A stretch of DNA of 64,000 nucleotides, from positions 21,295,870 to 21,359,869 of the forward strand of contig NC_088712.1 in the NCBI RefSeq assembly GCF_963576615.1. The letters run 5' to 3'. This stretch comes from Watersipora subatra (lineage: Eukaryota; Bryozoa; Gymnolaemata; Cheilostomatida; Watersiporidae). Both the position numbers and the translations under genes were made by a program. Below the pieces are notes generated by a model that saw nothing but the letters and a program-made list of their open reading frames with translations, made no database searches and was not told where the DNA came from. Below are positions 12,256 to 22,191 of this stretch, one piece after another (the first letter of the stretch is position 1; each line of letters opens with the position of its first letter).

Positions 12256-13329
12256 TCAATTTAACCCAAGAGGTACTGCATGGGTGACCACACCACCTGT
12301 TTCGGCATGGCTAGCATCACAGCTAGTATAGGATGTTGTCGAGGCAACGTCCTCTGCACCTCCCTGATTTGAGGTGTGGGGAGCCAAGTGGGCCTCCCCG
12401 CCAACAGACAGCTGGTTGTCTGAAGGTGGTTCTGACTGAGCCTTGCTAGCCTCATGGCTAGAATAGGTTGTTGTAAGGACAACATCCTTTGCACCTCCCT
12501 GATTTGAGGTGTGGGGAGCCAAGTGGGCCTCCCCGCCAACAGACAGCTGGTTGTCTGAGGGCAACTTTACCTTAGTCTGGGTAGCAGGTAGCTTAGCATC
12601 CTTCAGAACCTTGTGCTTCAGGGTAGCTAGATTCGTCAAGGCAGCCTTGATCTCCTGTTTGTTATCAATCTCCAACTGGAGCTGACGCTCATCGACCTCT
12701 AGAGCGGCAATAGCTCTCCTGTACTCTTCCTCTATTCTTGATCTGCGTTCGGAAACGGCATGTTTACGTTGTGAGATGATTTCACGTGACATGAAACCAG
12801 ATTGAACTTCATCAAGAAAGCTGCTCACCTGGTTAAGGAAAGGTCGTGGCTTACCCTGGACTACCTGAACATAGCTTCTCCCGGCTACAGAGCTAGGGCT
12901 GGGCCTAGTCTTAGCCGCTGGCTCCGAGGAAGGCTTTGCCTTTCGCTTGCTACCTGCAAGGTATTCCTTACCCCCATTTGGATATGATGTCATCATATGT
13001 CCATCCTGGGCACACCAATCACAAACCTGTGCTGTGCACTCCCTGACCCAGTGTCCTGGCTTGCCACACTTGTTACAAACATTGCTAGGGCAAGTGGCTG
13101 CTACATGGTCCTTGAAGGCATGGTAAAGGAAGGAACGCTTAGTGCCAGGCTGACCATACACCTTCCTGGTAGAGGGTGTCCTGTCGTCTTTACTCGCCTT
13201 GGAGGACCTGTCAGTCTCCTTGGTGGGTATTCCTTTCTCATCTCTGGACCCCTGGCCACCTCCTGCACCGGAACTTGAGCTAAACATCGATATGGATCTG
13301 TAACTACAAACAGGCTTAATTAACCTCAT
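12256..13329 (-). CDS. Extra zinc-knuckle ORF downstream of inner Gypsy pol
   Basis: A 357-codon open frame follows the pol stop, its first ATG (13327-13329) overlapping the pol end; a second ATG lies at about 13284. The N-terminal part is Ser/Gly/Lys rich. One canonical CCHC knuckle (CNKCGKPGHWVREC, residues ~88-101) is followed by a second, CDWCAQDGHMMTSY, whose last Cys is Tyr. A charged segment around residues 180-250 looks coiled coil. The C-terminus has two copies of a 46-residue repeat beginning PSDNQLSVGGEAHL (138-bp period, near 12357-12422 and 12495-12560). Knuckles normally belong to Gag, yet the position is where some Gypsy elements keep env. No signal peptide or membrane span is visible, so it is not env-like. 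It is intact although pol is broken. Function is unknown; nucleic-acid binding is inferred. Confidence 0.75.
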   Translation of the reverse strand: MRLIKPVCSYRSISMFSSSSGAGGGQGSRDEKGIPTKETDRSSKASKDDRTPSTRKVYGQPGTKRSFLYHAFKDHVAATCPSNVCNKCGKPGHWVRECTAQVCDWCAQDGHMMTSYPNGGKEYLAGSKRKAKPSSEPAAKTRPSPSSVAGRSYVQVVQGKPRPFLNQVSSFLDEVQSGFMSREIISQRKHAVSERRSRIEEEYRRAIAALEVDERQLQLEIDNKQEIKAALTNLATLKHKVLKDAKLPATQTKVKLPSDNQLSVGGEAHLAPHTSNQGGAKDVVLTTTYSSHEASKAQSEPPSDNQLSVGGEAHLAPHTSNQGGAEDVASTTSYTSCDASHAETGGVVTHAVPLGLN

Positions 13330-14877
13330 AACCTTCGAGTCTGTGGGGTGGTTTACTGACCCTGCCAGATCTCGTTACCTGAACATTGCTTTGACCTGAA
13401 CTTTGAGCATTTATTAGTTGCTCTGCCTGCCCGCCTCTTGCGGGTTCTGCATTCTCAACTGGCAATTCACTCCCAACATGCAGACCTATGGGAAGAGGGG
13501 TTTCAACCCTCGTGTCTCTGGCACCTGAAGGTTGGCTTTCGCCATCCCTTCTATCATCAAATGTGTTGCAGCCACCCAAAGAACTAGGGAACAACAAGAA
13601 AAGGTGTTTTCTGTTTCTCCGGATCTCACTTTATTCCACTCTAACCCAGTAACTATCAGGTGAGGCATCCTCCCTGAGTATAGTACCCTCCATCCTGATA
13701 TCAGTGGGAGCTTTAACGTATACGACTTGCCCAGGTAAGAGTTTGGGGAGTCGTTTTGCCTTGTATTTCCTATCCCATTTAGACTTAATTCTATGTCTAC
13801 GTGATGTTTCATAGGTTTTAAACTTGCCATAATCTACATCACTCTCATAGGGTACACCTAAGGTTGACCTTATTGGTCTCCCAAGCATGAGTTCACGAGG
13901 TGAATATCCTGATGGTAATGGAGTAGCTCTGTAAGCAAGTAAGGCAATACCCTTATGAGTTTTCTCCCATAAAGATTTTATTGTTTTTACCACACTTTCG
14001 GCTAAGCCGTTTGAGCATGGGTACCTGGGGCTACTGGTAGCCAATCTGAAACCTTGTTTCCTAGCGAAACACTTGAAATCATGACTGTCATAACAAGCAC
14101 CATTGTCGGATCTTACACATTTTGGGATTCCGAACCGGTGAAACACATCCTTCATAACATTGACCACTTCCCTAGATGTCTGGGTCTCTAATGGCAGAGC
14201 CTCAATCCATTTAGAAAAATAGTCAACCATAGCTAGATATAGATTACCGTCAAAAGTGAACACGTCTGTGCCTATGACTTCCCACGGTTTTGTGGGTAGT
14301 ACATCTTCTTGCATCGGTTGATGCTTAACCTGGGAATGCATGATACAGATATTACATTTACCAATCATATCTGCAATCTCACCATTAACACCAGGCCACC
14401 AGAAATGTCGCTGAGCATGTCTTCGACATTTCATTATACCCTGATGACCCTCATGACATTTTTCCAAGTATTCCTTTTGCATTACCTTAGGTATATAAAT
14501 CCTGGAATTGTATAATAAAAGTCCATTATAGACACTGAGCCTATCCCTAGCAGCAAACAGCCGGTGTAGCTCTTCGCTAAATGTGGCTACTTTATCTGTC
14601 CACGCTTTACTCATGTAAGTTAAACACTTCTTAGCACAACTATCTTCATGTATTGCCTTAAATAGTACTTCCTCTTTAACATCTGGGTATGTACTGGAGA
14701 AAACTATATCATGTACGTAGTTTTCTACTGCGTGGCATTTAATGCTGGCTATCTCGTCGCAAGCATACTCATTAGGTCGACTCAGGGAGTCTGCCAGGAA
14801 CATGTTTTTACCTGGAGTATGAAAAATAGTGTAATCATACCTCATCAAACGTAATTTAAAACGCTGTACCCTGACCG
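13316..14877 (-). pseudogene. Inner Gypsy integrase
   Basis: Minus-strand integrase region. It begins after a frameshift near 14877 with MRYDYTIFHTPGKNMFLADS (end of RNase H). Next come the HHCC zinc-binding segment (CHEGHQGIMKCRRHA..CNICIMHS) and the DDE core (IGTDVFTFDG, VRSDNGACYDSHD, NGLAESVVKTIKS), then a basic C-terminal segment. An in-frame TAA at 13631-13633 cuts it after YWVRVE. The same frame reopens and ends at 13316 with RSGRVSKPPHRLEGYEVN, a tail style I associate with invertebrate Gypsy pol. It would join viral-type DNA to the chromosome in the nucleus. Inactive in this copy. Confidence 0.9.
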
Positions 14878-15955
14878 GTAATCGAGAGATCCTTTTCGCC
14901 CAAAATTGCTATTAAAGGTTTATGGTCACTCTCAATTTCGAACCGGCGACCTACGAGGTAATAATCAAATTTCTCGCAAGCCTATGTAATAGCAAGTGAT
15001 TCCTTCTCCACCATAGCATACCTCGTCTCAGTTTCGGACATTTTTCTGGAAGCATATTCAACAGGTTGCCAATTGCCATCATTAGTTAACTGGAGCAGTA
15101 CTGCGCCTAAAGCATTTTTACTAGCCTCTGCTGACACCCTGTGCTTGGAATTTAAGTTGAATGTGCATAACACAGGTTGCTTAGTCATTTCTTGTTTTAC
15201 TTTACAAAAAGCTTCCTTCTGGTCTGGTCCCCAGAACCATTCTGAATTGTGACCTGTGATCTCATGAATCGGCGCGCATAAGCCTGCGAGTTTGCTACTA
15301 AATTTCATCAAGTAGTTAACCATACCAAGGAACCTTTTCGCCTCCATTTTATTTGTAGGAGGTAACATGTTGACAATGGCTTCTATTTTGCTAGGGTCAG
15401 GTTTTATACCCGTACCACTAACTATGTGGCCTAAAAATTTGACCTCCGAGCATCCGAACTCACATTTCTCCTTTCGGAGTGTCATACCTGATTTTTCTAT
15501 ACGTTTTAGTACTCTACTGAGTCTCTCCCAGTGTTCCTGGGAGTTAGCCTCATACACTAGGATGTCATCCATTAAACAAATGACGCCTTTTAAACCCTTC
15601 AATATTTTCTCTACAGCACGTTGAAAGTATTCCGGTGCTGAAGAAATATCAAACGGCATGCGTTTGAAACAAAACCTACCCCAAGGCGTGACAAAGGTTG
15701 TCAACAATTTGCACTCTGGGGCCAATTTGACCTGCCAAAAGCCAGAATTAGCGTCTAATTTTGAAAACATAGCTCCTTCTGACAATTTACATAGCATATC
15801 AGAAATTTTAGGTAAATGATAGATTTCTCTCCTTACGCATTTGTTTAGATTGGTTAAATCTACACACATCCTTATCTTGCCTCCCGACTTGGGGGCAATC
15901 GTGAGACCCGAACACCAGTCAGTAGGTTTTTCTACTGGGTCTATAACTAGTTCTA
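14877..15955 (-). pseudogene. Inner Gypsy reverse transcriptase and RNase H
   Basis: Contains RT motifs MCVDLTNLNKCVRREIYHLP, FSKLDANSGFWQVKL, TPWGRFCFKRMPF and the catalytic LMDDILVY. These are followed by the connection domain (KFLGHIVS, RFLGMVNYLMKF) and RNase H (SAEASKNALGAVLL, where the usual catalytic Asp of the DAS motif reads Glu). A TAG at about 14979 stops the frame after EKESLAIT, a frameshift lies near 14877, and a one-base shift near 15955 separates it from the upstream protease frame. Three independent lesions and a substituted catalytic residue show this copy is dead. Confidence 0.92.
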
Positions 15956-16507
15956 TCGGCTAACATTTTGTTTAACTCTGACTTAGCTTTATCTCTTAAA
16001 CCTGCTGCTATTGGCCTTGGTGAATATAGCCTAACTGGATCCACGCCATTTTTTAAACTGATGGTGAATTCACCAGGCATTGTTCCAAGACCCTCAAAAG
16101 CTTTAGGAAATTCCTTCATGGGGTCAAACTCGCTCAAACAGGTGGCATTAATAACAGCCAGTAAGTTTGGTCTTTTAATTTCTGATATGCCTAACAAATT
16201 ACTACTAGAGCTTCGTAGTACATATACACAAGTATCTATACTTTGATACGTACTTTCTATACATACATTACTGACACCTGTGACTTCTAGCTTAGAACCG
16301 TTCACACCACTCAAATGTCTCTCAGGTTTCTGTAGCTTAAGTTTAAGTGCATCAGCTACCTTTTCGGTAAGTGTAGTTACATCTGAGCCTGTGTCAAAGG
16401 TAAAACTAACGTCTCTCTCATTAACCTTGAGGGTTCTAACTATCTTGTCGTCTAGTCATTTATTGCCAGACTCTGAAAATCTAACCCTCCTGCTAGGACT
16501 TCTATAA
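15919..16507 (-). pseudogene. Inner Gypsy aspartic protease region
   Basis: The minus strand encodes FTFDTGSDVTTLTEKVADAL near 16350-16400, a clear DTGS-type aspartic protease active site. It is followed by HLSGVNGSKLEVTGVSN and then the linker to RT (MPGEFTISLKNGVDPVRLYS). A TGA near 16456 interrupts the upstream part and a frameshift near 15955 ends it. Protease would cut the Gag-Pol polyprotein inside the particle. Confidence 0.85.
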
Positions 16508-16599
16508 CGACTTCTTCGTCGTTCCCTGCTACTTTTGTCAGTATCACTACTATAGCTACTCCTGCTACTAGGTCTAGTATGTCTGTTATACTCACAAGC

Positions 16600-16977
16600 C
16601 TATGTGGTATGCCCTTTCTCACTACATATATAGCATCTAGCTTCAGGGAAATCGCGTATCCTATGGCCTGATTGTTTGCACTGGTAACAAATAGGCTCAC
16701 TCCTAGGGGATGATTGTCTATCAAGTTTCCTGCTAACATGTTTTAGCCCGTATTTATAACTATGTTTATTCAGATTTTCAGGCTTATCTCTTCGGCGCCA
16801 TTCTGGTGTACGCCTACTACCACTAGAATCTTCTGATGACAAACTATTGTCCCTGGAAAACCTTTCATATCGGGTTTTATTACTCGGCTTTCGTCTATCT
16901 CTATGTCTCCTTTTAATTCTATTAACCTCTTTTGAATCCTCCGAACTACGACTATAGGTATATAGCCATCGTATCAA
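16600..16977 (-). pseudogene. Inner Gypsy Gag C-terminal remnant
   Basis: A minus-strand frame rich in Arg and Ser (SSEDSKEVNRIKRRHRDRRK) leads to a knuckle CYQCKQSGHRIRDF, whose final Cys is Phe, and the start of a second, CYICSEKGHTT, where the frame is lost. This is the nucleocapsid end of Gag. Only about 220 bp lie between it and the 5' LTR, so the capsid part is deleted or was never present in this copy. Confidence 0.75.
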
Positions 16978-17180
16978 ATGACGAAAGCGTCTCTACACAT
17001 CCACCACCCAAAGTATTAAACACTTACCCTTGCTCTTCCTGAAACAAATAAGTAATTAACTCTTGTAGCACTATACTTATCACTTATTCTTGCACTGTTC
17101 TCGAATGCCCACGTGGCAATTCAAGCACTAAACACTTTCAATCGCTATCACTATCCGCTGAATTTATTCTCCGCGAACCA

Positions 17181-17198
17181 AGTTTGTCTACGACGCCA
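17181..17198 (-). other. Primer binding site of inner Gypsy
   Basis: On the minus strand TGGCGTCGTAGACAAACTTG directly follows the 5' LTR end (ATATAACA). TGG pairs with the CCA end of a tRNA. I cannot name the tRNA from sequence alone. Confidence 0.7.
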
Positions 17199-17395
17199 TG
17201 TTATATTCTTACTGATCACTTACCAGTACGAAGAAGATTTGAATAATAGCGTGTTCTCGTCTGCGATCCCAATATATATGTGTGGGTACAGTGATCTAGC
17301 CCTTTTACGTCCTATGGCGTCCTAGTCCTGGTTCGGTATTGGCGCGTCTCTTTGTAGCCTCGGAGTCTGTTATATGCATAGACGCATATATAACA
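17199..17395 (-). repeat. Inner Gypsy 5' LTR (197 bp)
   Basis: Same length and termini as 11478-11674, with about twelve substitutions and no gaps by eye. The last bases ATATATAACA abut GACTGTATATA of the outer LTR. Confidence 0.93.
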
Positions 17396-18988
17396 GACTG
17401 TATATATATCAGCGCAACTCCAGCTAGAGCCGATAATACAGACTATACACTATAGCCGATAGCAGACTATGTATATACCAGCGCCAATCTAGTAAAAGAG
17501 CCGACAATACAGACTATATAGTACAGCTGATAGCAGACTGTATATATACCAGCGCAATTCCAACAAGAGCCGCTAATACAGATTTTTTATACTATAGCCG
17601 ATAACAGACTACGTATGTATCAGCGCACATCTAGAAGAGCCGATAATACAGACTCTATATAGTACAGCCGACAGCAGACTGTATATATACCAGCGCAACT
17701 CCAACAAGAGCCGATAATACAGACTCTATATACTATAGCCGATAACAGACTATGTATGTACCAGCGCACATCCAGAAAAGAGCCGATAATACAGACTCTA
17801 TATACTATAGCCGATAGCAGACTATGTATATACCAGCGCACCTCCAGAAAAGAGCCGATACTACAGACTCTATATACAATAGCCGATAGCAGACTATGTA
17901 TATACCAGCGCCACTATTAAGCCAAGCTGTCTAAGATATAAAAGAAGATGTGTTGTACTTGAATAATTTTATTATAATGTTGTAATATGCCACACCAAGC
18001 TAGCCAGATCTACACTACTCTTCCAATGCACAAGCAACTGTTTATATAAGCTAGCTGATCCAAACACAGCTTATCATTGGTGGATACAGACAGTTGAAAT
18101 TTGTAGGTCAAGAAGGCAGCAAATTTTTTACAAGAACAAATGCTATTTACAAGTAAATACAAGACATAAAAATTTGGCAACATTTTTGTAATGCCTTAGT
18201 TAATATAGAAAAAGAGTTAGTAATACAACAAACAATCAACAAATTTTCTTTCTCTCCTTTTAGGTAATTTTCTGCTTGGAAATCGAAGAAAGAGGTTGCC
18301 TTACAATCCATCTAGCGGGTGTATTTTAACCTGTTCTTATCCTAGCGAGCGCCTTGGGCGCTAGTAACTGTTGGCTTACGCCACAATCTAAATTATTCGG
18401 TTATATATATAAGCCCAGGTTAATCACTGTTAGGCACCATCCAACATGGCACTCAATTGCAAGCATTGTAACTTCTCTACCGGCAAGCCACGCGCACTCC
18501 GCCGGCATGAACGCATGCACGTACATAGGTGCACTCTTTGTGACTGTTACTTTGACCAGCGTGAATAACTAGCCGCACATAAAGACTCGTTCCATCGGAG
18601 GTCTGTCGGCATCCAAACTGAAGGGAGGGATAGCTGGGCTCCGCGCCCCTACAAGCGGCAACTCGAGCCTCGCTCGGTACAAGACCACAGACCTTACTCC
18701 AGGGAGTTCAAAAGACCCATATGGCAACCGTCACGGGACCAGGCTTCTACACCTCGCCGAATTGTGGAGTCCGTTGTGACTCGCCCTAAAATGCCACCTC
18801 CAGAAGCTTCTCCGTGCTTCAGTGACACTGATCCTTTAGGGCTGCTGGACTCGCCAGTGCACATAGAGCTATAGCCTGTGTTCACATTCCCCTGACCCTT
18901 TTCAGGGCCACCACCATCTGATAACGAATTGTTCCTGCGTTTTAGTGGCAGAAAGTCTTTTTTGTAACTTTCCTGCCAATTTACTACA
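17396..18988 (-). repeat. Outer Gypsy 3' LTR, main piece
   Basis: Continues the LTR broken by the inner Gypsy and ends GCCAATTTACTACA at the polypurine tract. It pairs with 27660-29257. It contains about 530 bp of ~72-bp repeats at its start, then the AATAAA and TATA-like signals, and a disabled copy of the antisense zinc-finger ORF. Confidence 0.92.
18446..18874 (+). pseudogene. Antisense C2H2 zinc-finger ORF, copy with one stop (3' LTR)
   Basis: Same length and frame as the open copy at 28715-29143. A single base change makes codon 41 TAA (18566-18568) where the other LTR has AAA, cutting the second finger at CTLCDCYFDQRE. Several other codons differ, for example Arg for Lys before the second finger. 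No frameshift is seen. The two LTRs were identical at insertion, so the stop arose afterwards. Confidence 0.85.
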
Positions 18989-19437
18989 CCACCCCCTCCT
19001 ATTTTTGTATTCTGTCCCAGAATGGACTGGTTCAGTGTCTCTGCCTGTAATTGGTTGAGCCAGTAGCTTCCGAGGTGCGAAGGTTTTTGAGTTCGCCTCC
19101 TAGGCCGTCTGGTATGACCTTGAGAGCTATTTCCGTCAACCAAGATTGGAGCTGGGTTCCCCTCATGTGTCCTTGGGGAATGGCAGCTGGGGTAATCCTT
19201 TTCTATTGAGTTCACATCTAAATCTAACTTTTTAGATTCTTTTAAATACAGTTTGATCCGCCCTTCGTGTTGTACTGTCAACTTCCCACTTTGCAGCATT
19301 TCATAAGTTTGATAAGGGAGAGATTTTGTGATACGGTACGGACCGACATATTTCGGCTTGAGCTTTGTCCCTTTGCCTCCTGAGTAAAATGATTTTAGCC
19401 AAACTCGATCCCCCCTTCTTAAAGGTCGAAGGTTCAT
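18694..19437 (-). pseudogene. Outer Gypsy integrase C-terminus running into the LTR
   Basis: The frame opens MNLRPLRRGDRVWLKSFYSG, a typical chromodomain-like/GPY-type end of Gypsy integrase (YVGPYRITKSL). It passes through a basic stretch (TRRPRRRTQKPSHLGSYWL), then reads the polypurine tract itself as TKIGGGGVV and goes on for about 98 codons inside the 3' LTR to a stop at 18694. The LTR part is antisense to the zinc-finger ORF over 18694-18874. The same tail is open in the other LTR (28963-29257), so it belonged to the parent element. It is separated from the integrase core by frame breaks near 19480. Confidence 0.75.
18989..19006 (-). other. Polypurine tract of outer Gypsy
   Basis: On the minus strand AAAATAGGAGGGGGTGG lies directly before the LTR start TGTAGTAAATTGG. 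It is also coding, inside the pol tail. Confidence 0.8.
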
Positions 19438-19439
19438 CG

Positions 19440-20330
19440 CTGGTGGTTGTGCGCATCATCCACTGCTGTTGCCGTAGTCGCTAGCCTGCTTCTTGTAGGT
19501 TAGTTTGCAACTGATTGGCATATTCCGCTTCAGTAAGCGTTTCTGATGTTATACCTCCTCGTACCAGTGTTTCAGGCAATGTAGTTTCCCTTCCGAACAT
19601 CATGTAATTTGCCGTTTCTTTAGTGATGCGATTTGTGGCAGTAACTCGTCTCATTCTCAGTGTTCCGTACCACAGAGGAGCGCTCGTAACGAATTCCCCA
19701 ATGTACGATTCAGCCTTTCTACCACGAAATTTCCTCATGGATGGTATGGGGTGGTTCGGGTTTTCTGTTTCCCTACAGCTTGCAACATTCGGCAAACACT
19801 TGCGACTCGAATTGACTTCCCTGATCGCTATGTATGACTTCCGGTATGCAAAAGTAGGAAAACATTCTCTCGTCCAATGTTTTGGCAACGGTTTCTGTCT
19901 TGCCATCTGGAATGGGAATGGCGTCATACCGCCTTGTAAAATGATCTGCTAAAACTAATATTTGAGTGTTTCCTCGGGTTGTTTCTGGGAATGGTCCGCA
20001 TAGGTCGACAGCCACCACTTGCCAAGGTCTTCCTGCGTAAAGATGATTTCTCTTTGAGCTGTTTTTATATGTAATTTGCTTTGCTTGTTGACATTCTTGG
20101 CAATGGGCAACAGATCACCGCACATCCCCTGTCATTCCTGGCCAGTACCAAAGTATTTTTAACTGTTCCGAAGTTTTATTAAAGCCTAAGTGAGTCTGTC
20201 GGAGAACAGCTTGAATGGCACTCTTACACTGCTCATATGCACAAATAGCTAAACGTCTGCGCTGTCGTTTTGTTGAAAGCATGATACACAGTACCCCATT
20301 CAAAATTCAACTGCAATAGCTTTTGCATAT
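19440..20330 (-). pseudogene. Outer Gypsy integrase core
   Basis: Minus-strand integrase in several frames. HLGFNKTSEQLKILWYWPGM precedes a stop near 20115, then comes the second half of the zinc-binding motif (CQECQQAKQ). The core follows with VVAVDLCGPFPETTRGN, LVLADHFTRRYDAIPIPDG and VIHSDQGSQFES. The third acidic residue region lies in a shifted frame at about 19700. At least three stops or frameshifts disable it. Confidence 0.85.
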
Positions 20331-20505
20331 CAGCCAGACGCTTGGTGATCCAGCTGGCCTGTTGTGTTTCCGGTTCGATTCCCTTGACAATCGCATGGTA
20401 AACAGGCCCAATGTCTGCATCGGTCTGCTGTTAACTGGCTAAATCAGCTAGTTGGAGCGAGTGGATGTGTTGCTCGACCACGTGGGAACTCATGCGGATG
20501 CACTG

Positions 20506-22134
20506 CTAACAATCTGTGCAGGACTGCCGGCTGAGCCCATCTGCATTATTATGTTTCAAGTCTTTCCGGTGACTCAGATCAAAATTGTATTCTGATAAGG
20601 CCTCAATCCAAAGTGCGAGCTGTCCAACAGGTGTGGGGTTGTGCAGCAGCCAGGTCACGAAGGCATGATCGGTATGTATCAAGAACTTTCGCCCATACAA
20701 TTGGAGATGGAAATGTTTAAAAGCCTTCACAATGGCTAGCAACTCCTTTCGGGTGACACAGTAGTTCGCCTCCTCAGGCTAGAACATCTTTGAGTAGTAC
20801 GCAATTACTTGTTCTTTGCCATCTTTTATTTGCGACAAAACCGCACCAGTACCCACTTGACTGGCATCAGTATCCAAGATGAAGGTTTTAGAATAGTCGG
20901 GATATGCCAGTATGGGTGACTGTGTCAAGCGTTCTTTTACAAAGGGTGTGTGCTTCGAGCTTAATTGGCTGAGCGGTCGGGATAACTCTGAATAATTGGC
21001 AATAAACTTTCGGTAAGACCCACAGGTCCCTAAGAAAGCTCGCACATCTCTCTTGTGTCGGGGAAAGGCCAATCCCTTACACATTGAACTTTGTCATCAT
21101 TGGTTTCCACCCCGGTATATGTCCTAGATACTTTACCCTCTGTGCAAAGAGAATGCACTTGCTTGGCTTAAGTTTTAGTCCTGCCTCTCTCAGACATGTA
21201 AAAACTTCTTCTAGGCGGCTCAAATGAGTCTCTACTTGTTTTGAGAACACAATCATGTCATCTAGATAGATGAGGAGGGTTTTCCAATGTAACCCCCTTA
21301 GGACAGTCTCCATAAGCCGTTCAAAGGTAGAAGGAGCTGAAGCCAATCCGAAGGGCAGCACTTCCCACTCCCATAGGCCCGTTCGAGTCACAAAAGCTGA
21401 CTTCTCTTTAGCTTTTTCATTTAATTTGACTTGCCGGTAGCCACTGGTTAGGTCTAACGCGCTAAAGAGTTTACTTCCGCCTAGTGCATCCAGGCTGTCA
21501 TCAATGCGGGGTAGAGGGTAAGCATCTTTTATAGTTACGTCGTTTAGTTGGCGATAATCTACGCAAAATCGCCAGGTGCCATCTTTCTTTTTAACCAGGA
21601 CTACAGGGGAACTCCAGGCACCATGGCCTTCTCTAATGAGCCCCTGTTCCTTTAGCTCCTGAACTTGTTGTTCGATTTCATCCTCTCGCGCCGGACCATG
21701 TCGGTAAGGTCGTTGTTTGATTAGGCGTGCATCTTTGATCGTGGGAATCTGATGTCTGGTAACACTGGTTCGGCCCACGTCAAACTTTCCATCACTAAAT
21801 ACACTCTGATGCTTGATCAACAGAGTTTGTAGTTGTTCTTTTTCGGGGATGCTTAGATGTTGTCCCCATTTCTCTATGTGCTCTTCTAGATGCTTTGGAA
21901 AGTTTTTCTGTATCAAAGAGCGTAGGGTGGCAGGCATGACATCAACCGCTGAGCACTTTCCCAATACTTGACCCGATTTAACGACGATGGGCTTATTAGT
22001 TGTATTCATTAAGCGAATTGGAATGTCTTGGCTATGGGGTGTGCGCAGTGAAGTTGCTACCATTAAGCCTGGTATCTGGCTTGAATCTTCAACACAGGCT
22101 GTCCCTTGCGTCCAAAGCTGATTCAATCTTGCCG
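20506..22134 (-). pseudogene. Outer Gypsy reverse transcriptase and RNase H
   Basis: The frame from 22126 contains RHQIPTIKDARLIKQRPYRH, CVDYRQLNDVTIKDAYPLPR, FSALDLTSGYRQVKL, LPFGLASAPSTFERLM and the catalytic LIYLDDMIVFS. It breaks near 21080 and resumes in another frame with VRAFLGTCGSYRKFIANYS. RNase H follows: FILDTDASQVGTGAVLSQ, then a TAG at about 20779, then LLAIVKAFKHFHLQLYGRKF and IHTDHAFVTWLLHN to 20506. Sequence style (HxDGxWRFCVDYR, YLDD) is ordinary Ty3/Gypsy. Two lesions make it inactive. Confidence 0.92.
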
Positions 22135-22191
22135 TAATAATTTGTTCCGATTTTGGCTGTATAATGTTTTCCCGTTTAGCTTGTACCTTGG

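Larger units (their letters stand above)
11478..17395 (-). mobile_element. Inner Gypsy retrotransposon inserted in the outer LTR
   Basis: 5.9-kb minus-strand element with two 197-bp LTRs (11478-11674, 17199-17395). It interrupts the outer Gypsy LTR inside GATAGCAGACTGTATATA, which is unbroken in the other LTR at about 27647-27664. The flanks read GCAGAC on the left and GACTG on the right. That fits a short AGAC duplication sharing one base with the LTR end. Minus-strand order is gag remnant, protease, RT/RNase H, integrase, then an extra zinc-knuckle ORF. I count about a dozen differences between the LTRs (roughly 6%), plus stops and frameshifts, so it is an old insertion. Confidence 0.92.

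Noticed and set aside
12261-12539. Second minus-strand frame over the repeat end of the zinc-knuckle ORF
   Set aside because: It is a shadow created by the 138-bp repeat in a frame-compatible period; the frame with knuckles is favoured.
20370-20400. GGTTCGATTCC, a tRNA T-arm-like motif
   Set aside because: No acceptor stem or other tRNA arms surround it; it lies in Gypsy pol sequence.
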